Below are positions 1 through 5,250 of a stretch of 7,070 nucleotides of DNA, in pieces; positions within the stretch are counted from its first letter, which is position 1, and each line of letters opens with the position of its first letter. The notes below the pieces were generated by a model. That model worked only from the letters and a program-made list of their open reading frames with translations, was not told where the DNA came from and made no database searches. The DNA lies in NCBI GenBank assembly GCA_948946035.1, contig CARBKU010000063.1, positions 1 through 7,070 of the forward strand, given 5' to 3'. The position numbers were made by a program, and so were the translations under genes. Origin of the DNA: an uncultured Clostridia bacterium (GTDB lineage Bacteria; Bacillota; Clostridia; TANB77; CAG-508).

Positions 1-424
1 TACTCTAAGTCCTCCACCATATACTGTCATAAACATAGCTTTATATTTTAAACCGCAATCTTTCATTCTCACAAGCCTTAAAAAATCTTTTCAGTTCTTC
101 CTTTGTAAACATTTCTGGCTTATTCTTTTGTATTTTAAACAGTGGTATTCTCTTTAAATTTAATACTTTATTTAGTGTTGTTCCATACATAAATCGTATT
201 GCACTGTTATATGTATTTACATCTCGTCTTTTGTTTTTACAATCTTCTACTAGATATTTTAAAAAACTTCTAATATCATCTTCTGTTAATTCTTCAATAT
301 CTTTTCCTTTGTGGAAATTCATATACCTACTAACTCGCCAGATATATGATTTCTGTGTTCTTTTTGATAAGCCTCTAAATGTCATATCTTCTTCCATGTG
401 TTTTAATATTTCTTCATTACACAT
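1..424 (-). pseudogene. Tyrosine recombinase (phage-type integrase), frameshifted and cut by the window edge
   Basis: The gene starts at ATG 424 behind a good ribosome binding site (AAGGAG, about 6 bases upstream). Residues 1-120 form the N-terminal SAM-like core-binding domain of tyrosine recombinases (RTQKSYIWRVSRYMNF, then the ELTEDDIRSFLKYL helix). This frame runs into a stop at 41-43. One base over, from position 60 to 1, the protein continues as DCGLKYKAMFMTVYGGGLRV, the start of the catalytic domain with box I and its arginine. One extra A in the AAA run at 61-63 explains the break exactly. The rest of the catalytic domain (H-x-x-R and the tyrosine) lies outside the window. Integrases of this type often accompany IS91-like transposases in Clostridia; that is a family memory and no transposase is visible here. 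An intact gene cannot be excluded if the extra base is a sequencing error. Confidence 0.85.
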
Positions 425-448
425 AAAAAACTCCTTTCAATAAATATT

Positions 449-465
449 TGTAGACATAATCTACA
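449..465. promoter_or_regulatory. Dyad TGTAGA-CATAA-TCTACA in the integrase leader
   Basis: This is a perfect 6-bp inverted repeat around a 5-base centre, lying between the predicted promoter and the ribosome binding site of the integrase. Its place at the predicted transcription start fits an operator. The layout of two short inverted arms around a short spacer also resembles a tyrosine recombinase binding core. The sequence alone does not decide between these, or exclude chance. Confidence 0.35.
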
Positions 466-473
466 TAATATCT

Positions 474-502
474 ATTTTAAAGAGTTTTTCTTGATATTTC
501 AA
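474..502 (-). promoter_or_regulatory. Candidate promoter for the integrase gene
   Basis: On the minus strand TTGAAA (502-497) and TAAAAT (479-474) are separated by 17 bases, a good sigma-A-type match. Transcription would start near 467, giving a leader of about 43 bases before ATG 424. A 6-bp dyad at 449-465 falls right at the predicted start. Confidence 0.5.
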
Positions 503-546
503 TATTTACATACTTTTTATATTTTAACAAGTAGCAATTTTTTATT

Positions 547-594
547 TTTAGTGCTATACTAACTTAAACGACCACTGCGGTAGCAGTTTAGTGC
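547..594. repeat. Small hairpin flanked by TTTAGTGC direct repeats
   Basis: An ACTGC/GCAGT hairpin with loop GGTA (574-587) lies between two copies of TTTAGTGC (547-554 and 587-594). This is the most GC-rich patch of the gap between the ATPase and the integrase. It has no T-run after the stem on the minus strand, so it is a poor terminator for the ATPase gene ending at 622. It may be a remnant of an element end; its function is unknown. Confidence 0.3.
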
Positions 595-621
595 AATTAC
601 TATTTATACTATAAATCACCC

Positions 622-1917
622 TCATTTTATACAAAAGATTGCATATAAAGGTATTGATTTTATTCCATTTGTAAACCCAAAATTTTTTGCAGATATCCTA
701 ATACAATATTTTGGATTATACTTTTCTTTATATATATTTAAACTTTTTGACTGAGTGTTATCTCCAGCTTTTACTTCAACTGGGATAATTCCATCTTTAT
801 TATATAATAAAAAGTCTACCTCTGCTTTATTTGATGAATTCCAGTAATATAATGAAATATTATTCATTGTGAATGCTTGAGCTACATAATTTTCTACAAT
901 AGCACCTTTAAACATAAAGTTTGAATTTAATAATATTTCTGAAAATTCTATTTCTAATAAAGATGTTAATATTCCTACATCGCTTAAATATAACTTAAAA
1001 GTATCATCTGATGCATATACTTTTAATGGTGGTTCAACTTTATTAATTCTTTTACATTTATATACCATTTCACTTGATTCTAGCCAATCAATGGCACTCT
1101 CAAATCCTCTTTTATTTGCTCCTTTTTCTATATCAACATATTTAAATTTTTTATTTTCCTTTGCTAGAGAGCCTGGGATTGCATTATACACCTTTTCTAT
1201 TTTTATAGATTCACTGTTGTTTAATGTATACTTATTCATATCTGCTAAATAGGATAAAATTATATTTTTTAATATATTTTTATTCCACAATAATATATCT
1301 TCGTTTACATTCTTATAATCTAAAACTGCTGCTGGCATACCACCAACACATAAATATGATCTATACATATCTATTAACTTATCATGTATACTAATTTCTT
1401 CTAAATTGTCATAGCACCTTTTTATTTCATCAACCCACATTTGTTTATCTAAAGCTATTAAAAACTCTTCAAAATCCATTGGATGCATAAACTCAATTTG
1501 TACTTTTCCAACAGGAAAAGAAGATTTAAATCTTTTTATTTTTACTCCTAATAAGCTACCTGCACAAATAATTCTATAATGTAATTTATTTTCACAAAAG
1601 GCTTTTAATGTACTAATAGCTTTTTCTGATTCTTGAATTTCATCAATAAAAATTATTGTTTTTTCTGGTATTATCTTTCTATTTAATTCTAATTCTAATT
1701 TTCTAAGTTTTAATTCAAAATCCGAATCTTCCTCGAAAATTTTTACTATGCTTTGCTTTTCCATTAAATTTATATAAATATAATCTTCAAATTCATTTTT
1801 ACAAAATTCGTTGATTATATATGTTTTTCCAATCTGTCTTGCTCCTACTACCATCAATGGAGTGTTTATATTTTTCCTTTTCCAATCCATTAATACACCA
1901 TAAAACTTTCTTTTCAT
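622..1917 (-). CDS. AAA+ ATPase of the AAA_14/DUF4143 family
   Basis: This 431-residue protein looks complete. It has a Walker A motif GARQIGKT (residues 25-32), a Walker B motif IIFIDEIQ (88-95) and a sensor-1-like segment IICAGS (116-121), forming an AAA_14 ATPase domain. The C-terminal half is DUF4143, with VGGMPAAV (191-198), KGAIVENYVAQ (337-347) and a nuclease-like pattern, EVDFLL (366-371) then PVEVKAG (379-385), resembling the D...ExK core of PD-(D/E)xK enzymes. The length is usual for the family. The start at 1917 is supported by AGGTGA 5 bases upstream. The cellular role of this family is not established; members are abundant, often variable between strains, and are suspected to act in defence or on DNA. 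Here it stands alone between two broken recombinase genes, pointing to mobile-element cargo. The family call is firm; the function is open. Confidence 0.93.
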   Translation of the reverse strand: MKRKFYGVLMDWKRKNINTPLMVVGARQIGKTYIINEFCKNEFEDYIYINLMEKQSIVKIFEEDSDFELKLRKLELELNRKIIPEKTIIFIDEIQESEKAISTLKAFCENKLHYRIICAGSLLGVKIKRFKSSFPVGKVQIEFMHPMDFEEFLIALDKQMWVDEIKRCYDNLEEISIHDKLIDMYRSYLCVGGMPAAVLDYKNVNEDILLWNKNILKNIILSYLADMNKYTLNNSESIKIEKVYNAIPGSLAKENKKFKYVDIEKGANKRGFESAIDWLESSEMVYKCKRINKVEPPLKVYASDDTFKLYLSDVGILTSLLEIEFSEILLNSNFMFKGAIVENYVAQAFTMNNISLYYWNSSNKAEVDFLLYNKDGIIPVEVKAGDNTQSKSLNIYKEKYNPKYCIRISAKNFGFTNGIKSIPLYAIFCIK

Positions 1918-1934
1918 TTATATCACCTATATCT

Positions 1935-1963
1935 ATTTTATTATTATTATACTTAATTGTCAA
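1935..1963 (-). promoter_or_regulatory. Candidate promoter for the AAA_14/DUF4143 gene
   Basis: A perfect TTGACA (1963-1958, minus strand) is followed after 17 bases by TAAAAT (1940-1935). Transcription would then start near 1928, almost on the ribosome binding site (AGGTGA, 1928-1923), giving a very short leader. A TATAAT at 1951-1946 is too close to the TTGACA to pair with it. Confidence 0.45.
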
Positions 1964-2066
1964 CATTTTTGCATTTTTTCGATATCACTTTTTTTGTAGA
2001 ATCACATTTTTTAAGCACTACTTTTAGAATTTATCTACATTTTTTTGATATTACTATTCATTTTTT
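1964..2066. repeat. T-tract-rich direct repeats between divergent genes
   Basis: This 100-base stretch repeats CA followed by five to seven T at about 1962, 1972, 2004, 2038 and 2059. Two copies are longer and match at 15 of 17 bases: CATTTTTTCGATATCAC (1972-1988) and CATTTTTTTGATATTAC (2038-2054). TGTAGA (1995-2000) and TCTACA (2034-2039) form a spaced inverted pair and use the same hexamers as the dyad near 450. No reading frame of interest covers it. It could be curved promoter DNA or a protein-binding array at an element boundary; low complexity may also explain part of it. Confidence 0.35.
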
Positions 2067-2119
2067 TGGAATATTTTAAACAATCGGGACAATTAATATA
2101 AAAATTTCGTATATGTGTT

Positions 2120-2135
2120 TAATCAAATTTGATTA
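2120..2135. promoter_or_regulatory. 16-bp perfect palindrome TAATCAAATTTGATTA
   Basis: A perfect self-complementary 16-mer sits about 110 bases upstream of the small gene at 2248, in the region where its promoter must lie. It is suited to a dimeric repressor. No regulator is recognised for it, and the surrounding DNA is very AT-rich, so chance is possible. Confidence 0.35.
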
Positions 2136-2206
2136 TTGTATATTGAAAAATTATATATGTACTTATTTTAGACAAAACTTACTAAAATTCATCAGTATTA
2201 AATCAC

Positions 2207-2235
2207 AAGTCGGTGTAAATACTATTTACAAACTT
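2207..2235 (+). promoter_or_regulatory. Dyad/hairpin directly before the ribosome binding site of the small gene
   Basis: TGTAAAT-ACT-ATTTACA (2214-2230) is a perfect 7-bp inverted repeat. An outer AAGT (2207-2210) and ACTT (2232-2235) can extend it across a small bulge. The structure ends one base before AGGAGG (2236-2241). As DNA it could be an operator; as RNA it would be a leader hairpin that could affect ribosome access to the small gene. Confidence 0.45.
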
Positions 2236-2247
2236 AGGAGGTAACTT

Positions 2248-2400
2248 ATGGAAAGAAAAAACAAAGATAAACAAGCACCTTCAGATGAAAGTGTATATAA
2301 AATAAATTTTATATTTAAAGAAGATTCAGATGTAGATGTAAACGAAGTGCTTAAAAAGAGTTTTTTAAGCGAATTGGAAAATATAACCAATCACTCATAA
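2248..2400 (+). CDS. Small acidic protein upstream of a serine recombinase
   Basis: This encodes a 50-residue protein from ATG 2248, with a strong ribosome binding site (AGGAGG, 6 bases before the start). The N-terminus is lysine-rich (MERKNKDKQ). The body alternates hydrophobic and polar residues (VYKINFIFKEDSDVDVNEV) and ends in a predicted helix (LKKSFLSELENI). There are no membrane segments or cysteines. The gene lies 77 bases upstream of the serine recombinase start on the same strand. Small proteins in that position are common in clostridial transposons; TnpW is one known class. The spacing of aromatic and hydrophobic residues is only loosely TnpW-like, so I do not assign that name. A 9-bp inverted repeat (2349-2370) lies inside the coding region. 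It is probably an accessory or regulatory protein of the element. Confidence 0.72.
   Translation: MERKNKDKQAPSDESVYKINFIFKEDSDVDVNEVLKKSFLSELENITNHS
2349..2370 (+). repeat. Intragenic 9-bp inverted repeat in the small gene
   Basis: GCTTAAAAA (2349-2357) and TTTTTAAGC (2362-2370) are perfect inverted copies around a 4-base loop, near the 3' end of the small gene. The T-run is inside the stem, so this is not a classical terminator. It could form an RNA hairpin between the small gene and the recombinase. Confidence 0.4.
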
Positions 2401-2414
2401 TCATTATGTAAGGC

Positions 2415-2443
2415 TTTAATTTTGAAGAAAAATATTGTATAAT
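2415..2443 (+). promoter_or_regulatory. Candidate promoter for the serine recombinase
   Basis: A perfect TATAAT (2438-2443) has a weak -35 match, TTTAAT (2415-2420), 17 bases upstream. Transcription would begin near 2450, at or after the in-frame ATG at 2448. That supports the downstream TTG at 2478, which has the ribosome binding site, as the real start. Confidence 0.45.
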
Positions 2444-2477
2444 ATTTATGGGTGATTATTTAGAAGGAGATGTAAAA

Positions 2478-3130
2478 TTGTATAATAATATTATGCCACT
2501 AAATAATCAAAAAAATAGTAAATTGTATAAAGTTGCACTTTATATCAGGTTATCAAGAGAGGATGGAGATAAAGAAGAAAGTTCTAGTGTCACCAATCAA
2601 AGAGCAATTCTTACCAGATTTGTTCAGAAAAATGAAGATTTTGTAATTGTAGATGAATATGTAGATGATGGATTTACAGGTACAAATTTTAATAGACCTG
2701 GCTTTCAAAGACTTCTAAAAGATTTAAAATTTAAAAAGGTAGATACAGTAATTACAAAGATTTATCTAGACTTGGAAGGGATTATATTGATGCAGGTTTC
2801 TATGTTCAAAAATTCTTTCCAGAAAACAATATTAGATATATTGCAATATTAGATAATATTGACACCATGGAAGATGCAGGAATGAATGATATTGCTCCCT
2901 TTAAAAGTATTATTAACAATATGTATGTAAAAGATATATCTAAAAAAATTAAGAGTGCTTTAAAAGAAAGAAAAACAGCAGGTAATTTTCTTGCAACTAC
3001 TGCACCTTATGGATATATGAAAAATCCTGAAAACAAAGATATAAGTAATATAAAAGAATATAAGATGAGTGAATGCAAAACTCTAAAAGGAAATACTAAG
3101 TCTAAAAACGATAGTAAAAAAGCAAGTTAA
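2478..3130 (+). pseudogene. Large serine recombinase (TnpX/TndX type), frameshifted and truncated
   Basis: The best start is TTG 2478, 7 bases after AGAAGGAGA (2462-2470); an in-frame ATG at 2448 lacks a ribosome binding site. The resolvase domain is clear: YKVALYIRLSRED with the catalytic serine (residue 26 from the TTG), then DEYVDDGFTGTNFNRPGF. At 2759 the frame breaks. Reading GAT from 2759 restores the expected DLSRLGRDYIDAGFYVQ, so one G is missing after ACAAAG. The restored frame continues through IAILDNIDT, MYVKDISKKIKSAL and APYGY, the start of the Recombinase domain. Homology stops after NPENK (about 3045), and a lysine-rich tail runs to the stop at 3130. Family members are roughly 500 residues or more; the repaired frame gives 217, so most of the DNA-binding region is gone. 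It would have catalysed excision or insertion of the element and is now presumably inactive. Confidence 0.92.
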
Positions 3131-3155
3131 TTTTTTTGAAGCTTTAAACTTGCTT
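3116..3155 (-). terminator. Factor-independent terminator after the GyrI-like remnant
   Basis: On the minus strand AAGCAAGTT (3155-3147) pairs perfectly with AACTTGCTT (3128-3120), with an 18-base loop, followed by an uninterrupted T-run to 3116. The stop codon of the GyrI-like remnant (3146-3144) lies in the loop. The stem is rather AT-rich and the loop long, so strength is uncertain. There is no T-run for the plus direction. Confidence 0.5.
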
Positions 3156-3316
3156 ATATCTAAGGCTATATTTTAAATAGAGTTTTGACACCAGGAATGG
3201 TGGAACTACATATTCAAAATAGCAATCTATTTTGTGTGTACCTTTATAACTCATTTTTATAGTAAAAGCAATCGCATATAAAAGTCCTTATATTCTTTTT
3301 TATAATCAAAAGCCAT
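3144..3316 (-). pseudogene. Remnant of a GyrI-like small-molecule-binding protein
   Basis: A ribosome binding site (AAGGA) precedes ATG 3316, which opens MAFDYKKEYKDFYM and then hits a stop. From about 3275, in another frame, the sequence reads AIAFTIKMSYKG and THKIDCYFEYVVPP, ending at a stop at 3144. From memory of the family, GyrI-like proteins of about 200 residues begin MAFDYKKEYKEFY and later carry KMSYK...KIDGYFEYVVPPLEGFWW. The two pieces are therefore the beginning of one gene joined by an internal out-of-frame deletion of roughly 30-40 codons. Similarity fails again after VVPP, where most of the C-terminal half is missing. The gene followed its neighbour (stop at 3332) by only 15 bases, so the two were co-transcribed. 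Intact relatives bind or hydrolyse small cationic or toxic molecules; this copy is dead. Confidence 0.75.
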
Positions 3317-3331
3317 TTTATCTTTTCCTTT

Positions 3332-3796
3332 CTACTTATCTAGTGCAATATAAATATGAATTTCTTGTTTCTGCATATCTTCAGAGTTGTTTTGATATTC
3401 TTCAAAATCGCAAGTGTATTTCCTTTTTAAATCCATGTTCCATATTTCTTGCCAAGCCTTTCCTACTGAATTTTGCACATCTCCTGTTATAACAAACTTA
3501 GCATATTTTCCTTTTGGAATAACAATACTTTCTATTTCTTCACCTATTTGTACTTCTTGACTTACTTCTGCTCCTGCAATAAATGTATAAGGTCTTGTAT
3601 AATCACCCTCATATTCTGTATATAATCCTATTGTTTTACCATTTACCTTATTTGGAATCTTCTCATAAATTCCATTTGCAAATAGCTTTTGCCAAGTCAT
3701 TCCTATGTCTTGTATAGCCTTTCCATCTTGATTAGTTGTTTTTATTCTAATTCCTGAAACAACTTTTTCTTCTAATTCTACAATTTCATATTTCAT
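3332..3796 (-). CDS. GyrI/AraC-type effector-binding domain protein
   Basis: A stand-alone effector-binding protein of 154 residues (AraC_E_bind/GyrI-like fold, Cass2-like), with no DNA-binding domain. I start it at ATG 3796 (MKYEIVELEEKVVSGI) because AGGAGGG lies 6 bases upstream. A longer frame from 3841 adds 15 residues that read through the ribosome binding site and has none of its own. Recognisable family segments are TWQKLF (34-39), GLYTEYEGDY (57-66), IPKGKYAKFVITG (93-105), AWQEIWNMDL (114-123), CDFEEYQ (129-135) and EIHIYIAL (145-152). The glutamates of DFEEY fall where this fold places acidic residues contacting cationic ligands. The protein is probably cytoplasmic and binds a small, possibly toxic or drug-like molecule; the ligand is unknown. 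It is followed closely by a decayed second member of the same superfamily. Confidence 0.85.
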   Translation of the reverse strand: MKYEIVELEEKVVSGIRIKTTNQDGKAIQDIGMTWQKLFANGIYEKIPNKVNGKTIGLYTEYEGDYTRPYTFIAGAEVSQEVQIGEEIESIVIPKGKYAKFVITGDVQNSVGKAWQEIWNMDLKRKYTCDFEEYQNNSEDMQKQEIHIYIALDK

Positions 3797-3835
3797 AATT
3801 CTTCCCTCCTGGAATGAATTATATAATACTAAATT

Positions 3836-3851
3836 TGACAACTGTATGTCA
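3836..3851. promoter_or_regulatory. Dyad TGACA-N6-TGTCA upstream of the effector-binding gene
   Basis: A 5-bp inverted repeat, TGACA (3836-3840) and TGTCA (3847-3851), lies 40-55 bases before ATG 3796. A TATAAT on the minus strand (3823-3818) sits just downstream. The nearest -35-like hexamer, TTGTCA (3841-3836), is only 12 bases from it, so the promoter is not convincing. The dyad could be an operator for this gene. Confidence 0.35.
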
Positions 3852-3887
3852 TATTTATAAACCTATATATAATAAAATTTCTATCTC

Positions 3888-4847
3888 CTATACTATAAAT
3901 AAAATTATAATATATATTATATATATAATTAAATAAATTACTCCGTTGAATCTACTCATTTCATTCTTTGGTGGTATTATTGGAAATAAAGCTAATACTA
4001 TCATAGCTAATGTTAATATTATCATTTGTATATTATATGTAAAATTATATGCTAATGGAGAAATCAAAGCTGATACTCCAATTATTAATAACATATTGAA
4101 AATATTAGAACCTATAATATTTCCTATGGCTATATCACTATTTCCCTTTATTGCAGCAGTAACACTTGTTACCAGTTCTGGTAGGCTTGTACCTATTGCA
4201 AGTATTGTTAAACCAATTATTTTTTCACTTACATTAAACATTCTAGCTATATTTGTCGCATTTTCTACTGTTAAATCTCCACCAATTTTTAGTCCTATAA
4301 TTCCTAAAACGATAAATAATATACTTTTAACCATAGATACTGACTTATTTTCGGTTTGAATTTCTATCATTATATCGTCTTTATCAAATTGTTTACCTTT
4401 CTTTCCCATAATTATTGTGTATAATATAAAAATTATAAATAATATCATTAAAACTATTGCTTCACCTTTTGATATTGTTCCTGAAGTATTACAAAATATT
4501 GTAAAAATAATTGTAATAGCAATGCACATTGGAATTTCTATAAGTCTTGTTTCTCTCTGAAATTTCACAGGCTTAATAATTGCAGATAATCCTAAAATTA
4601 ATAGTAAATTGCACAAATTGCTTCCTATTATATTTCCAATTGCCATATCCGATGAGCCATTTAGTGCTGATGTTGAACTTACAAATAGTTCTGGCATTGA
4701 AGTTCCTATTGAAACTATTGTTAGACCTATTATAATTTCTGGAATATTAAATTTTTTTGCAACATTACTGCTACCTTCTACTAAAAAGTCTGCACCTTTT
4801 ATAAGTAATACAAATCCTATAATAATTAAAAATACGAATAATAGCAA
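3888..4847 (-). CDS. yrbG: Sodium/calcium antiporter, CaCA superfamily (YrbG-like)
   Basis: A 319-residue, highly hydrophobic membrane protein with the two inverted alpha-repeats of the cation/calcium exchangers. Repeat 1 has GTSMPEL (48-54) and GNIIGSN (71-77); repeat 2 has GTSLPEL (219-225) and GNIIGSN (242-248). These hold the glutamates, serines and asparagines that coordinate the cations. About ten transmembrane helices are expected, with a short polar loop near 149-170. The length is normal for the YrbG group. Translation starts at TTG 4847, with AAGGAGG 6 bases upstream and no better ATG. The family exchanges Ca2+ for Na+ or H+ across the membrane; exact ions cannot be read here. It starts 47 bases after the zinc-knuckle gene on the same strand and probably ends that operon. 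No strong terminator is visible after 3888. Confidence 0.95.
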   Translation of the reverse strand: MLLFVFLIIIGFVLLIKGADFLVEGSSNVAKKFNIPEIIIGLTIVSIGTSMPELFVSSTSALNGSSDMAIGNIIGSNLCNLLLILGLSAIIKPVKFQRETRLIEIPMCIAITIIFTIFCNTSGTISKGEAIVLMILFIIFILYTIIMGKKGKQFDKDDIMIEIQTENKSVSMVKSILFIVLGIIGLKIGGDLTVENATNIARMFNVSEKIIGLTILAIGTSLPELVTSVTAAIKGNSDIAIGNIIGSNIFNMLLIIGVSALISPLAYNFTYNIQMIILTLAMIVLALFPIIPPKNEMSRFNGVIYLIIYIIYIIILFIV

Positions 4848-4894
4848 CTTTTTCCTCCTTACTTTTATTAAAAATCCCTTATCAATATATGCAT

Positions 4895-5248
4895 CTAGTC
4901 TAGTTTAAATAAAAATTCGTCCAATTCTCCATTTTCAAAGTAAATAGCATCTTCATATTTTTCTATATCCCTTACTGGCAAAAATATAGATAATTTTACT
5001 GCTCTATTTCCACAGTTAGGACATTCATACATAATAGCTCCACAAGCATATGTACCAACTGGAATATCTGCCTTGCGATTTACTTTAACTAGATTATTTT
5101 TATAATAATCTGCATTTTTATGAGAAGTATAATGCCCTACAGTCATAGGTAGCATATATAGTTTACGCATTCTCTCATCCATTTGACTTTGACATTTATT
5201 ACACCAATCATCATGAAAAATTGATTTCATCTTTCTAAAAATACCCAT
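4895..5248 (-). CDS. Small protein with two CxxC knuckles, function unknown
   Basis: A 117-residue protein I do not recognise. It has a basic start (MGIFRKMKSIFHDD), then CNKC (16-19) and CPNC (76-79), with another cysteine at 69. Two CxxC pairs this far apart can form a zinc ribbon in which the intervening segment is an insertion. The C-terminus is acidic (ENGELDEFLFKLD). No membrane segment or signal peptide is seen, so it is probably cytoplasmic. The start at ATG 5248 lies 2 bases after the stop of the upstream gene, with only a weak site (AAGGAT) before it, which suggests translational coupling. It probably works with the two membrane proteins encoded upstream; zinc binding is inferred from the cysteines only. 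Confidence 0.8.
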   Translation of the reverse strand: MGIFRKMKSIFHDDWCNKCQSQMDERMRKLYMLPMTVGHYTSHKNADYYKNNLVKVNRKADIPVGTYACGAIMYECPNCGNRAVKLSIFLPVRDIEKYEDAIYFENGELDEFLFKLD

Positions 5249-5250
5249 AT

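Noticed and set aside
231..443. Plus-strand open frame opposite the integrase
   Set aside because: It lies antisense to the clearly recognisable core-binding domain and has no ribosome binding site or family-like features.
602..616. ATTTAT-ACT-ATAAAT inverted repeat as an ATPase terminator
   Set aside because: All A/T stem of 6 bp with no following T-run; expected by chance in such AT-rich DNA.
1821..2027. Plus-strand open frame overlapping the start of the ATPase
   Set aside because: Phe/Leu/Ile-rich antisense translation of the Walker A region plus T-tracts; no ribosome binding site.
2755..2765. Programmed -1 frameshift in the recombinase
   Set aside because: No X-XXY-YYZ slippery sequence or downstream stimulatory structure is apparent, and the protein is truncated anyway.
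3046..3130. Lysine-rich tail of the recombinase frame as a genuine C-terminus
   Set aside because: It appears where the Recombinase domain should continue and overlaps the terminator of opposite-strand genes, so it is probably read-through into flanking DNA.
3797..3841. N-terminal extension of the effector-binding protein to position 3841
   Set aside because: Its 15 extra residues translate the AGGAGGG ribosome binding site used by ATG 3796 and are not family-like.
4848..4894. Eight-codon leader peptide before the antiporter (ATG CAT ATA TTG...)
   Set aside because: No ribosome binding site and too short to support.
3946..4908. Two plus-strand open frames (3946-4359 and 4609-4908) opposite the antiporter
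   Set aside because: Antisense shadows of the two alpha-repeats; the minus-strand gene explains the coding signal fully.
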